From Dehalococcoidales bacterium (GTDB lineage: Bacteria; Chloroflexota; Dehalococcoidia; Dehalococcoidales; UBA5627), in the NCBI GenBank assembly GCA_028706995.1, contig JAQTVR010000072.1, forward strand, positions 1-6,117: DNA of 6,117 nucleotides, given 5' to 3'. Every line of letters starts with the position of its first letter. Within the stretch, counting starts at the first letter, position 1. Below, in pieces: positions 1 through 5,007 of the stretch. The translations under genes and the position numbers were made by a program. The notes beneath the pieces are model-generated. The model was not told the DNA's origin. It ran no database searches and saw nothing but the letters and a program-made list of their open reading frames with translations.

Positions 1-40
1 GCCCCTCAAGCTAGCGTGTCTGCCATTCCACCATCTCGGC
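1..40 (-). tRNA. tRNA-Leu (anticodon GAG), 5' part only
   Basis: Read on the minus strand, this begins with GCCGAGA (5' acceptor strand) followed by TGGTGGAATGGCAGACAC, the typical D-arm region of class II leucine tRNAs. The anticodon arm then starts CTAGC TTGAGGG GC, giving a 7-nt loop with anticodon GAG, which reads CUC/CUU leucine codons. The sequence resembles bacterial tRNA-Leu(GAG). The rest (3' half of the anticodon stem, long variable arm, T arm, acceptor 3' strand) lies beyond the window start, so integrity cannot be judged. The 5' end lies only 2 nt after the encoded CCA of tRNA-Trp, so both are almost certainly processed from one transcript. Confidence 0.88.
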
Positions 41-42
41 AC

Positions 43-119
43 TGGCAGGAGTGAGAGGATTCGAACCCCTGGCCGGCGGTTTTGGAGACCGCTGCTCTAC
101 CGGACTGAGCTACACTCCT
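43..119 (-). tRNA. tRNA-Trp (anticodon CCA)
   Basis: A complete cloverleaf can be drawn on the minus strand. The acceptor stem AGGAGTG/CACTCCT has 7 perfect pairs. The D stem is GCTC/GAGC. The anticodon stem is GCGGT/ACCGC with loop CTCCAAA, giving anticodon CCA for tryptophan UGG. The T stem is AGGGG/CCTCT with one G-U pair and T loop TTCGAAT. The discriminator base is G, and the 3' CCA is encoded in the DNA (positions 45 to 43). It is the first gene of a tandem tRNA unit, with tRNA-Leu 2 nt downstream. Nothing suggests a pseudogene. Confidence 0.97.
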
Positions 120-140
120 AGAACTTCACTAGCAGAATTT

Positions 141-170
141 ATGATACTACGAGAATGCGGTAGTTGTCAA
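141..170 (-). promoter_or_regulatory. promoter of the tRNA-Trp/tRNA-Leu unit
   Basis: On the minus strand there is a perfect -35 TTGACA (170 to 165), an 18-bp spacer, and a -10 TATCAT (146 to 141, 5 of 6 matches to TATAAT). Transcription would start about 15-20 nt before the tRNA-Trp 5' end, leaving a short leader for RNase P to remove. Its -35 element covers the TTG at 164-166 that would be the furthest-upstream start of the plus-strand peptidase frame, one reason for rejecting that start. Confidence 0.75.
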
Positions 171-203
171 AGGTGAATGGCGATGATTGGGGGCATTATC
201 CGA

Positions 204-234
204 TTGACACTTTTTATGTAATCAGTGATAGAAT
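204..234 (+). promoter_or_regulatory. promoter of the M16 peptidase gene (extended -10)
   Basis: A perfect TTGACA lies at 204-209, and an extended -10 TGaTAGAAT at 226-234 (hexamer TAGAAT, 5 of 6). The spacer is 19 bp, longer than ideal, which the TGn extension could offset. The expected start near 241 gives a leader of about 20 nt carrying the AGAGGTG ribosome binding site. The promoter is divergent from the tRNA promoter, the two -35 boxes being about 33 bp apart. It lies inside the open frame upstream of 263, so upstream codons of that frame would not be in the mRNA. Confidence 0.62.
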
Positions 235-250
235 AGTCGGAAATATATTA

Positions 251-257
251 AGAGGTG
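251..257 (+). promoter_or_regulatory. ribosome binding site fixing the M16 peptidase start at TTG 263
   Basis: AGAGGTG is a good Shine-Dalgarno match, followed by a 5-nt spacer and TTG at 263-265. The protein read from that TTG begins MYQKTVLEDGLRVVT, the usual N-terminus of this peptidase family. The open frame extends upstream to a TTG at 164, but those 33 residues are not family-like and overlap both promoters. Confidence 0.75.
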
Positions 258-262
258 AAATA

Positions 263-1528
263 TTGTATCAGAAAACAGTACTGGAAGACGGTTTAAGGGT
301 TGTTACCGATACTATGCCGTATACCCGCTCGGTATCTATATGTATATTCGTAGGAGTCGGTTCACGCTATGAAAAAAACAGTGTTGCCGGTATCTCCCAT
401 TTTATCGAACACTTATTATTCAGGGGAACTGAAAAACGACCTGAGTCCAGGATAATTTCAGGGGCAATAGAGGGGGTGGGGGGGATACTTAATGGGGGAA
501 CGGACAGGGAAGTTACCGTTTACTGGTGTAAGGTTCCCCGAAATCACTTTTTATCTGCGATGGATGTACTGACCGATATGTTGCTTCACTCCCGTTTTGA
601 CCCCGGGGATATGGAGAAAGAGCGCCAAATAATAATCGAGGAAATCAGTATGAGCCATGATTCCCCGGACATGTGGGTCAATCATTTGATCGATAGATTG
701 TTATGGTACGGGAATCCTTTAGGTCGGGATGTTGCTGGCGATAAAAAAACGGTATCTGCTATCACCCGTGAAGCTATCCTGGATTATATGCAGCTTGGGT
801 ATCTCCCTGCAAATACAGTGGTGGCAGTAGCCGGTAACATCGAACATCAGGAAGTAGTGGAAGTCGTTAGCCGGAGTCTTGTTGGCTGGGAAGCTGTAAG
901 TCGTCCTAATAAATATCAGGCTTATGAACAAAATAACTGTCCGCCGGTTAAAATAGAAAAAAGGAAAATAGAGCAGGCGCACCTGTGCCTGGCTTTGCCC
1001 GGATTATCCCTTTTTCACCCTGCCCGTTTTCACATGGATCTCCTTAATATGGTTCTTGGGGAAGGTATGAGCAGCCGGCTTTTTACCGAGGTTCGGGATA
1101 AGCTGGGGCTCGCCTATACTATCAGCAGTTACACCGAGCACCTGGCGGATACCGGGTCTATGATTATCTATGCAGGTGTGGAACCGAAGAAACTGTCTAC
1201 GGCTATCAGCGTCATCGTCGAACAACTTGCCTCATTCAAAGAAAAAGAGGTGAGCGAGGCAGAGTTGACCAAGGCAAAAGAGATGTCCAGGGGGCGTTTA
1301 TTATTAAGGATGGAGGATAGCCGCAGCGTTGCCAGCTGGATGGGGTCACAGGAGATTCTCACCAACAAAATACTCAGCGTCGAAGAAGTAGTCTCCATAA
1401 TAGATGCGATTACTGCCCCTGAAATTTGCCGGATAGCTTCCGAACTTATGGTATCCGACCGGCTGAGGTTGGCGGTAGTGGGTCCCATTGACAAAAGTGA
1501 GCCATTGGAAGCTTTGCTCAGGTTATAA
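263..1528 (+). CDS. M16 family zinc metallopeptidase (processing-peptidase / YmxG-like)
   Basis: This 421-residue protein is of the usual length for the single-unit bacterial M16B peptidases (about 410-430) and has no signal peptide, so it is probably cytoplasmic. The inverted zinc motif HxxEH is H46-F-I-E49-H50, within HFIEHLLFRGT. The third ligand is probably E126, in the IIIEEI segment 76 residues after H50. The second conserved block, usually GGxxNAxT, is GGILNGGTDREVTVY (residues 73-87). The C-terminal half has the M16 signature GEGMSSRLFTEVRDKLGLAY (266-285), with R278 and Y285 in the R-x6-Y spacing known to help substrate binding. All key residues are present, so it should be an active peptidase with both M16 half-domains; such enzymes form dimers enclosing short or unfolded peptides. 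The physiological substrate is unknown. In Firmicutes the relative ymxG lies near pnp; here the gene stands alone between a tRNA unit and a convergent groEL. The TTG start is chosen from the ribosome binding site and promoter. The family is nearly certain, the precise role not. Confidence 0.93.
   Translation: MYQKTVLEDGLRVVTDTMPYTRSVSICIFVGVGSRYEKNSVAGISHFIEHLLFRGTEKRPESRIISGAIEGVGGILNGGTDREVTVYWCKVPRNHFLSAMDVLTDMLLHSRFDPGDMEKERQIIIEEISMSHDSPDMWVNHLIDRLLWYGNPLGRDVAGDKKTVSAITREAILDYMQLGYLPANTVVAVAGNIEHQEVVEVVSRSLVGWEAVSRPNKYQAYEQNNCPPVKIEKRKIEQAHLCLALPGLSLFHPARFHMDLLNMVLGEGMSSRLFTEVRDKLGLAYTISSYTEHLADTGSMIIYAGVEPKKLSTAISVIVEQLASFKEKEVSEAELTKAKEMSRGRLLLRMEDSRSVASWMGSQEILTNKILSVEEVVSIIDAITAPEICRIASELMVSDRLRLAVVGPIDKSEPLEALLRL
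461..484 (+). other. potential G-quadruplex motif within the M16 gene
   Basis: G-runs on the coding strand are GGGG (461-464), GGGGG (472-476) and GGGGGGG (478-484), with GGGGG again at 494-498. Splitting the run of seven gives four runs of at least three G with loops of 7, 1 and 1 nt, the standard quadruplex pattern. The stretch encodes the conserved glycine-rich block after the zinc motif (EGVGG), so coding need may explain part of it, but GGG is used for most of these glycines. The reading frame is intact across it. Confidence 0.45.
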
Positions 1529-1532
1529 AGTA

Positions 1533-1561
1533 ATAGCCGCAGTAGTAACTACCGCGGCTAT
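1533..1561. terminator. hairpin between convergent M16 and groEL genes, probable bidirectional terminator
   Basis: ATAGCCGC (1533-1540) pairs perfectly with GCGGCTAT (1554-1561). After one A/C mismatch, GTAG/CTAC extends the stem by 4 bp, closing on a 3-nt TAA loop. It begins 4 nt after the peptidase stop codon and lies about 55 nt beyond the groEL stop. Neither side has an ideal T-tract: the plus strand reads AAAATG and reaches TTTTTT only about 13 nt later, and the minus strand has TACTTTAT. The stem and placement are convincing; the efficiency of intrinsic termination is uncertain. Confidence 0.6.
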
Positions 1562-1616
1562 AAAATGTTACCTCTTTTTTATTTGTCTATATCTTGTCCA
1601 CCGGTCTGTCCAATGT

Positions 1617-3242
1617 TTAGTACATTCCACCCATGCCGGAATCCATACCGCCACCCATCTGAGGTTTTTCCTTTTCAGGTATATCGGCAACCAGGGATTC
1701 GGTTATCAATACCATAACAGCGATGCTGGTAGCATTGGTGATGGCTGAGCGTACGACCTTGGTCGGGTCGATAATACCCATCTCTACCATATTACCGAAC
1801 GTATCGGTTTCGGCGTTATAACCGACACCGGGGGGGCTCTTCTTTACTGCATCGGCAATAACGGCGCCATCTTTACCGGCATTGCTGGCGATAAGGCGAA
1901 TGGGTTCTTCTACCGCTTTCCTGACGATATTGACGCCTGTAAGCTCGTCGCCTGAAACATCTAGTTTGTCCAAGGCTTTAAGCGAATTTAGAAGACTGAT
2001 ACCGCCACCGGGGAGTATACCTTCTTCTACGGCGGCCTTGGTGGCTGACAGGGCATCTTCGACGCGGTGTTTCTTTTCCTTCATCTCCGTTTCGGTAGCG
2101 GCACCGACTTTGATGACGGCAACGCCGCCGGCTAGCCTGGCCATTCTCTCCTGGAGTTTCTCACGATCGAATTCGGAATCGGTTTCTTCTATCTGGGATT
2201 TAAGCTGTTTAATTCTATCCTGGATATCCTTAATATCGCCCTTACCCTCGATGATAGTGGTCTTATCCTTATCGGAAGATACACGGCGAGCTCTTCCCAA
2301 ATCAGAAGCTTCGACTGTATCCAGTTTGCGGCCAACATCCTCGGTAATCACGGTGCCGCCGGTAAGTGTAGCAATATCCTGGAGCATTGCCTTTCGCCTG
2401 TCTCCGAAACCGGGGGATTTGACTGCCAGCACGTTCAACGTGCCGCGCAACTTGTTGACAACCAGCGTGGCTAAAGCTTCGCCCTCTATATCCTCGGCGA
2501 TGATAAGCAGGTTCTTGGTTACCTGCAGAATCTTTTCCAGGGAAGGAAGAATATCTGCAATGGCGTTAATTTTCTTATCGGTAATGAGTATATACGGGTC
2601 TTCCAGGACGGCCTCCATCCTGGCGGCATCGGTTACGAAATAGGCGCTGAGATAACCCCTGTCGAATTGCATACCCTCGACAAAATCCGTCTCGAAATCG
2701 GTGCCCTTCGATTCTTCGATGGTGATAACGCCATCTTTGCCGACCTTTTCCATAACATCGGCGATAAGGTTGCCGATTTCGGTATCCTTAGCAGTTATGG
2801 TGGCTACCTGTATTATTTGCTCTTTGCCCTTGACAGGGGTTGATATCTCAGCAAGGTTCTGCAGGATAGCCTTAGTTGCTTTTTCGATACCTTTTTTCAG
2901 AGCCAGGGGTTCGGCACCGGCGGCGATATTCTTAAAACCTTCGTTGATAATTGTGGCTGCCAGGATGGTCGATGTGGTCGTACCGTCGCCGGCGGCATCG
3001 TTAGTTTTACTGGCGGCTTCTTTAACCATTTGAACGCCCATATTCTCGAACGGATCCGGAAGTTCTATCTCCTTGGCGATATTAACACCATCATCGATGA
3101 CCAGGGGTGCGCCCCATTTCTTCTCCAGGGCTACCGGTCTGCCCTTTGGCCCAAGTGTTACCTTAACTGCGTTAGCCAGAACGTCAACCCCTTTCTTAAG
3201 GGAATGTCTGGCTTCGTCTCCGAATATTATCTGTTTTGCCAT
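1617..3242 (-). CDS. groEL: 60-kDa chaperonin GroEL
   Basis: GroEL forms the double-ring cytoplasmic chamber that folds proteins with ATP and GroES. The 541-residue protein is full length. Visible hallmarks are the nucleotide-binding TLGPKG (29-34), D51, GDGTTT (85-90) and the catalytic aspartate D396 (equivalent to E. coli D398). The family signature AAVEEGILPGGG lies at 403-414, and the flexible GGM-type tail is GGGMDSGMGGM followed by a final Tyr. The order is equatorial, intermediate, apical (about 190-375), intermediate, equatorial. The ATG is preceded by AGGAGA (3254 to 3249) at a good distance. It follows groES after 37 nt and is surely cotranscribed with it, hence under the same HrcA-type control. 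The sequence GRPVALEKKWG (34-44) differs from the commoner GRNVVLDKSFG and is one hint of Chloroflexota. No frameshift or missing catalytic residue is seen. Confidence 0.99.
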   Translation of the reverse strand: MAKQIIFGDEARHSLKKGVDVLANAVKVTLGPKGRPVALEKKWGAPLVIDDGVNIAKEIELPDPFENMGVQMVKEAASKTNDAAGDGTTTSTILAATIINEGFKNIAAGAEPLALKKGIEKATKAILQNLAEISTPVKGKEQIIQVATITAKDTEIGNLIADVMEKVGKDGVITIEESKGTDFETDFVEGMQFDRGYLSAYFVTDAARMEAVLEDPYILITDKKINAIADILPSLEKILQVTKNLLIIAEDIEGEALATLVVNKLRGTLNVLAVKSPGFGDRRKAMLQDIATLTGGTVITEDVGRKLDTVEASDLGRARRVSSDKDKTTIIEGKGDIKDIQDRIKQLKSQIEETDSEFDREKLQERMARLAGGVAVIKVGAATETEMKEKKHRVEDALSATKAAVEEGILPGGGISLLNSLKALDKLDVSGDELTGVNIVRKAVEEPIRLIASNAGKDGAVIADAVKKSPPGVGYNAETDTFGNMVEMGIIDPTKVVRSAITNATSIAVMVLITESLVADIPEKEKPQMGGGMDSGMGGMY

Positions 3243-3279
3243 GTTTTTTCTCCTATTTAAATTCTTTGATTAATCCGGG

Positions 3280-3573
3280 TTAGCCTTTCTTTGCCAGAAT
3301 CTGGCTTTCGTTTAAAATGATCAATTCTTTGCCGTCAATTTTGATTTCGGTTCCGCCATATTTGGCATAGATAACGATATCTCCGACTTTGACATCCATC
3401 GCTATTCTTTTTCCGTCATCATTCATTTTTCCGGCACCGACTGCGATTATCTCGCCTTCCTGCGGTCTTTCCTTTGCAGTGTCGGGCAGAACGATACCAC
3501 CCTTTGTGATCTCTTCCCGCTCTATCGGCCTGACTACTACGCGGTCAGCTAATGGTTGTAATTTAATTGCCAT
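3280..3573 (-). CDS. groES: 10-kDa co-chaperonin GroES
   Basis: GroES is the heptameric lid of GroEL. The 97-residue protein is of usual length and starts MAIKLQPLADRVVVRP. The mobile loop spans roughly 17-34 and carries the hydrophobic tripeptide I27-V28-L29 (in GGIVLPDTA) that docks on the GroEL apical domain. The roof hairpin lies around 46-56 and the typical GDIVIYAKYGGTEI strand region at 64-77. A very strong Shine-Dalgarno, AAGGAGG (3586 to 3580), lies 6 nt before the ATG. It is the first gene of the groES-groEL operon, with a CIRCE-like operator 54 nt upstream of its start codon. No anomaly is seen. Confidence 0.98.
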   Translation of the reverse strand: MAIKLQPLADRVVVRPIEREEITKGGIVLPDTAKERPQEGEIIAVGAGKMNDDGKRIAMDVKVGDIVIYAKYGGTEIKIDGKELIILNESQILAKKG

Positions 3574-3627
3574 TCATCTCCTCCTTTTCGGCTTTATTTT
3601 ATTAAACAATAACACTTTTTCAAAATA

Positions 3628-3654
3628 TTAGCAATCTCGGCAGGAGACTGCTAA
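3628..3654. promoter_or_regulatory. CIRCE element, HrcA operator of groES-groEL (variant)
   Basis: The arms TTAGCAATC (3628-3636) and GACTGCTAA (3646-3654) are separated by exactly 9 nt, the CIRCE architecture (TTAGCACTC-N9-GAGTGCTAA). Each arm differs from consensus at one base, the same position in both (seventh of the half-site: A on one side, G on the other). The flanks continue the symmetry by ATA/TAT, so the dyad spans 3625-3657. It overlaps the expected start of the groES promoter and lies in the untranslated leader, as in other HrcA-regulated operons. HrcA itself is not in the window. Confidence 0.88.
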
Positions 3655-3659
3655 TATAT

Positions 3660-3688
3660 ATAATAAACCAGATAAGGTTATCCCGCAA
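3660..3688 (-). promoter_or_regulatory. probable sigma-70-type promoter of groES-groEL
   Basis: On the minus strand a -10 TATTAT (3665 to 3660, 5 of 6) stands 17 bp after TTGCGG (3688 to 3683), which keeps the TTG of the -35 consensus but little else. The start would fall near 3653, at the edge of the CIRCE dyad, fitting repression by a bound HrcA. No alternative sigma-32-like box was recognised. Confidence 0.58.
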
Positions 3689-3721
3689 CTCAAGGATTGC
3701 CAGTAAATAACAAGAGGTGGA

Positions 3722-3733
3722 ATACTGCAGTAT
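3722..3733. repeat. 12-bp perfect palindrome ATACTGCAGTAT upstream of the groES promoter
   Basis: A perfect dyad without spacer lies about 34 bp upstream of the proposed groES -35 box in the 278-bp gap between tsaD and groES. It could bind a dimeric regulator or be chance in AT-rich DNA. No known operator was recognised. The rest of this gap (3734-3851) is AT-rich and shows neither a credible gene nor a strong terminator. Confidence 0.35.
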
Positions 3734-3851
3734 AACAGGTAATGATAATATTGAATATCTCTGAAAATCTCCCTAAAGCTCTTAAATGCTATTATCTGCA
3801 TATGGGAAAAATTATTATTTATTTTATTTTAAACAACCGGCAGCTAAGTTA

Positions 3852-4835
3852 CTACACCAGTTTAAGTCCGGGAACGACATCCACGTCAAGGTTGCTTATT
3901 CTGCCGGTAATTAAGTGAAAATAACCGCAGGAAGCCACCATTGCGGCGTTATCGGTACAAAAAACCGGTTTTGGTATGAGTACCGGAACGTGCGATTTCT
4001 CTACTATGCGGCGGCGTAGCATCCGGTTGGCGGACACACCTCCGGAGAGCAGGATCTGCCGGACATCGTACTGTAATGCAGCTTCGATAGTTTTACCTAC
4101 AAGTACATCCACCACGGCGTTTTGAAAACTGGCGGCGAGGTCGGCAATATCTTCTTTATTTATCTTGCCGTCCTCGTTCATCTTCTGCAGGTATGTTTTT
4201 ATACCGCTAAAGCTGAAGTCGTTAGTTCCTTTTATCCAGGAGTGGGGAAGGTCTATACAGGGTTTGCCATTTTCGGAAGCTTTGTCAATAGCCGGGCCAC
4301 CCGGATAACCAAGACCCATTATGCGGGCTGCCTTGTCAAAGGCTTCCCCGGCGGCGTCATCACGCGTTCTACCTAACATAATGTAATCTCCGTGTCCTTT
4401 CATAAGCACCAAATCGCTATGTCCGCCGGAAACGATCAGGCATAAGAGGGGGAATACAGGCTCCTCTTCCGCCAGCCAGTTAGCGTAGATATGGGCTTCG
4501 AGGTGATTGACACCTATAAGCGGTAACCCCTTGACACCGGCAATGGCCTTGGCGGTACTGGCGCCAACCAGCAGGGAACCTGCAAGCCCCGGTCCTATGG
4601 TAACAGCAATGCCATCGATATCCTCCCATCCGGCATACGCATCTTCCATTGCCTTCTGTATGACCGGAATTATGGATAAAATATGCTGCCTGGAGGCTAC
4701 TTCTGGAACTACGCCCCCGTAACGGGCGTGAATTTCAACCTGGGAGGCAATAACGCTGGACAGTATTCTTGTCCCGTCCTCCACTACGGCGGCGGCTGTT
4801 TCATCACATGAGGATTCTATTCCCAGTATTTTCAT
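3852..4835 (-). CDS. tsaD: tRNA N6-adenosine threonylcarbamoyltransferase TsaD (Gcp/YgjD)
   Basis: TsaD transfers the threonylcarbamoyl group from threonylcarbamoyl-AMP to A37 of tRNAs reading ANN codons, giving t6A, together with TsaB and TsaE. It is cytoplasmic. The 327-residue protein (family usually about 330-345) starts MKILGIESSCDETAAAVV, the classic N-terminus of this ASKHA-fold family. The metal ligands are H111 and H115 (NHLEAH) with D295 (CTDNAAM). The nucleotide-binding blocks VSGGHS (135-140), SFSGIKT (208-214) and GGVSAN (265-270) are all present. The older label O-sialoglycoprotein endopeptidase is a misannotation of this family. No tsaB, tsaE or rimI is adjacent. The next gene on the same strand is groES, 278 bp on; a CNNM gene is divergent. 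No Shine-Dalgarno precedes the ATG, and a perfect extended -10 sits so close to it that the mRNA is probably leaderless. Confidence 0.98.
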   Translation of the reverse strand: MKILGIESSCDETAAAVVEDGTRILSSVIASQVEIHARYGGVVPEVASRQHILSIIPVIQKAMEDAYAGWEDIDGIAVTIGPGLAGSLLVGASTAKAIAGVKGLPLIGVNHLEAHIYANWLAEEEPVFPLLCLIVSGGHSDLVLMKGHGDYIMLGRTRDDAAGEAFDKAARIMGLGYPGGPAIDKASENGKPCIDLPHSWIKGTNDFSFSGIKTYLQKMNEDGKINKEDIADLAASFQNAVVDVLVGKTIEAALQYDVRQILLSGGVSANRMLRRRIVEKSHVPVLIPKPVFCTDNAAMVASCGYFHLITGRISNLDVDVVPGLKLV

Positions 4836-4843
4836 AGCATTAA

Positions 4844-4852
4844 ATTATAGCA
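4844..4852 (-). promoter_or_regulatory. tsaD: extended -10 promoter of tsaD, predicting a leaderless or near-leaderless mRNA
   Basis: On the minus strand TGCTATAAT (4852 to 4844) is a perfect extended -10, preceded by TA so that it also fits TRTGnTATAAT. No good -35 is visible (TCTAAA at the 17-bp spacing), which such promoters tolerate. Only 8 nt separate the hexamer from the A of the tsaD ATG (4835), so transcription should begin 0-2 nt before, or at, the start codon. Confidence 0.68.
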
Positions 4853-4883
4853 TACCAGGCATATAATTTAGAGTTCGTTTCCT

Positions 4884-4912
4884 TTGACACATATGTGAGC
4901 CAATGTTATTAT
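4884..4912 (+). promoter_or_regulatory. strong promoter of the CNNM/CorC-like gene
   Basis: A perfect TTGACA (4884-4889), an ideal 17-bp spacer and TATTAT (4907-4912, 5 of 6) with an upstream TG (4904-4905) make this the best-matched promoter in the window. Transcription would start near 4919, leaving about 90 nt of untranslated leader. A 10-bp palindrome, CACATATGTG (4888-4897), overlaps the -35 edge and spacer, where a bound protein would block RNA polymerase. Confidence 0.75.
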
Positions 4913-4936
4913 TGGTCTAGCATACGGTTTAAAGAT

Positions 4937-4956
4937 ATTATATTTTTAAATATAAT
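4937..4956 (+). repeat. AT-only inverted repeat in the CNNM gene leader
   Basis: ATTATATTT (4937-4945) and AAATATAAT (4948-4956) are perfect 9-bp complements separated by TT. In RNA this would be a weak all-AU hairpin about 18 nt into the predicted leader. It lacks GC pairs and a following T-tract, so it is not a convincing terminator. The surrounding leader (4919-5000) is very AT-rich, and no known riboswitch was recognised. Confidence 0.5.
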
Positions 4957-5007
4957 TAAAGATAAATATCAATTATTGGATTTAACCCTGTAAGTGAGGT
5001 GATGGGA

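Noticed and set aside
164..262. N-terminal extension of the M16 peptidase from TTG 164
   Set aside because: It overlaps the tRNA -35 box and the peptidase's own promoter, and the added residues do not look like the family. TTG 263 has the ribosome binding site.
1488..1748. Plus-strand open frame spanning the M16/groEL convergence
   Set aside because: It starts inside the peptidase gene in another frame, crosses the terminator hairpin and ends antisense to groEL. No ribosome binding site or family was found.
1882..3260. Long plus-strand open frames opposite groEL (1882-2643, 2701-3033, 3030-3260)
   Set aside because: They are antisense shadows of a highly conserved gene. Their products are Ser/Ala/Ile/Leu-rich with no recognisable family, and no ribosome binding site was noted.
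3780..3851. Intrinsic terminator after tsaD
   Set aside because: Only AT-rich 4-5 bp pairings are available on the minus strand, with no GC-rich stem followed by a T-tract.
3742..3918. Plus-strand open frame of 58 codons from ATG 3742, in the tsaD-groES gap
   Set aside because: It runs antisense into the 3' end of tsaD, has low-complexity Ile/Tyr/Phe/Asn-rich sequence, and lacks a ribosome binding site at a usable distance (AGAGGTGG is over 20 nt upstream).
4913..5007. M-box (Mg2+ riboswitch) before the CNNM gene
   Set aside because: The leader is too short and AT-rich, and none of the conserved M-box blocks could be recognised.
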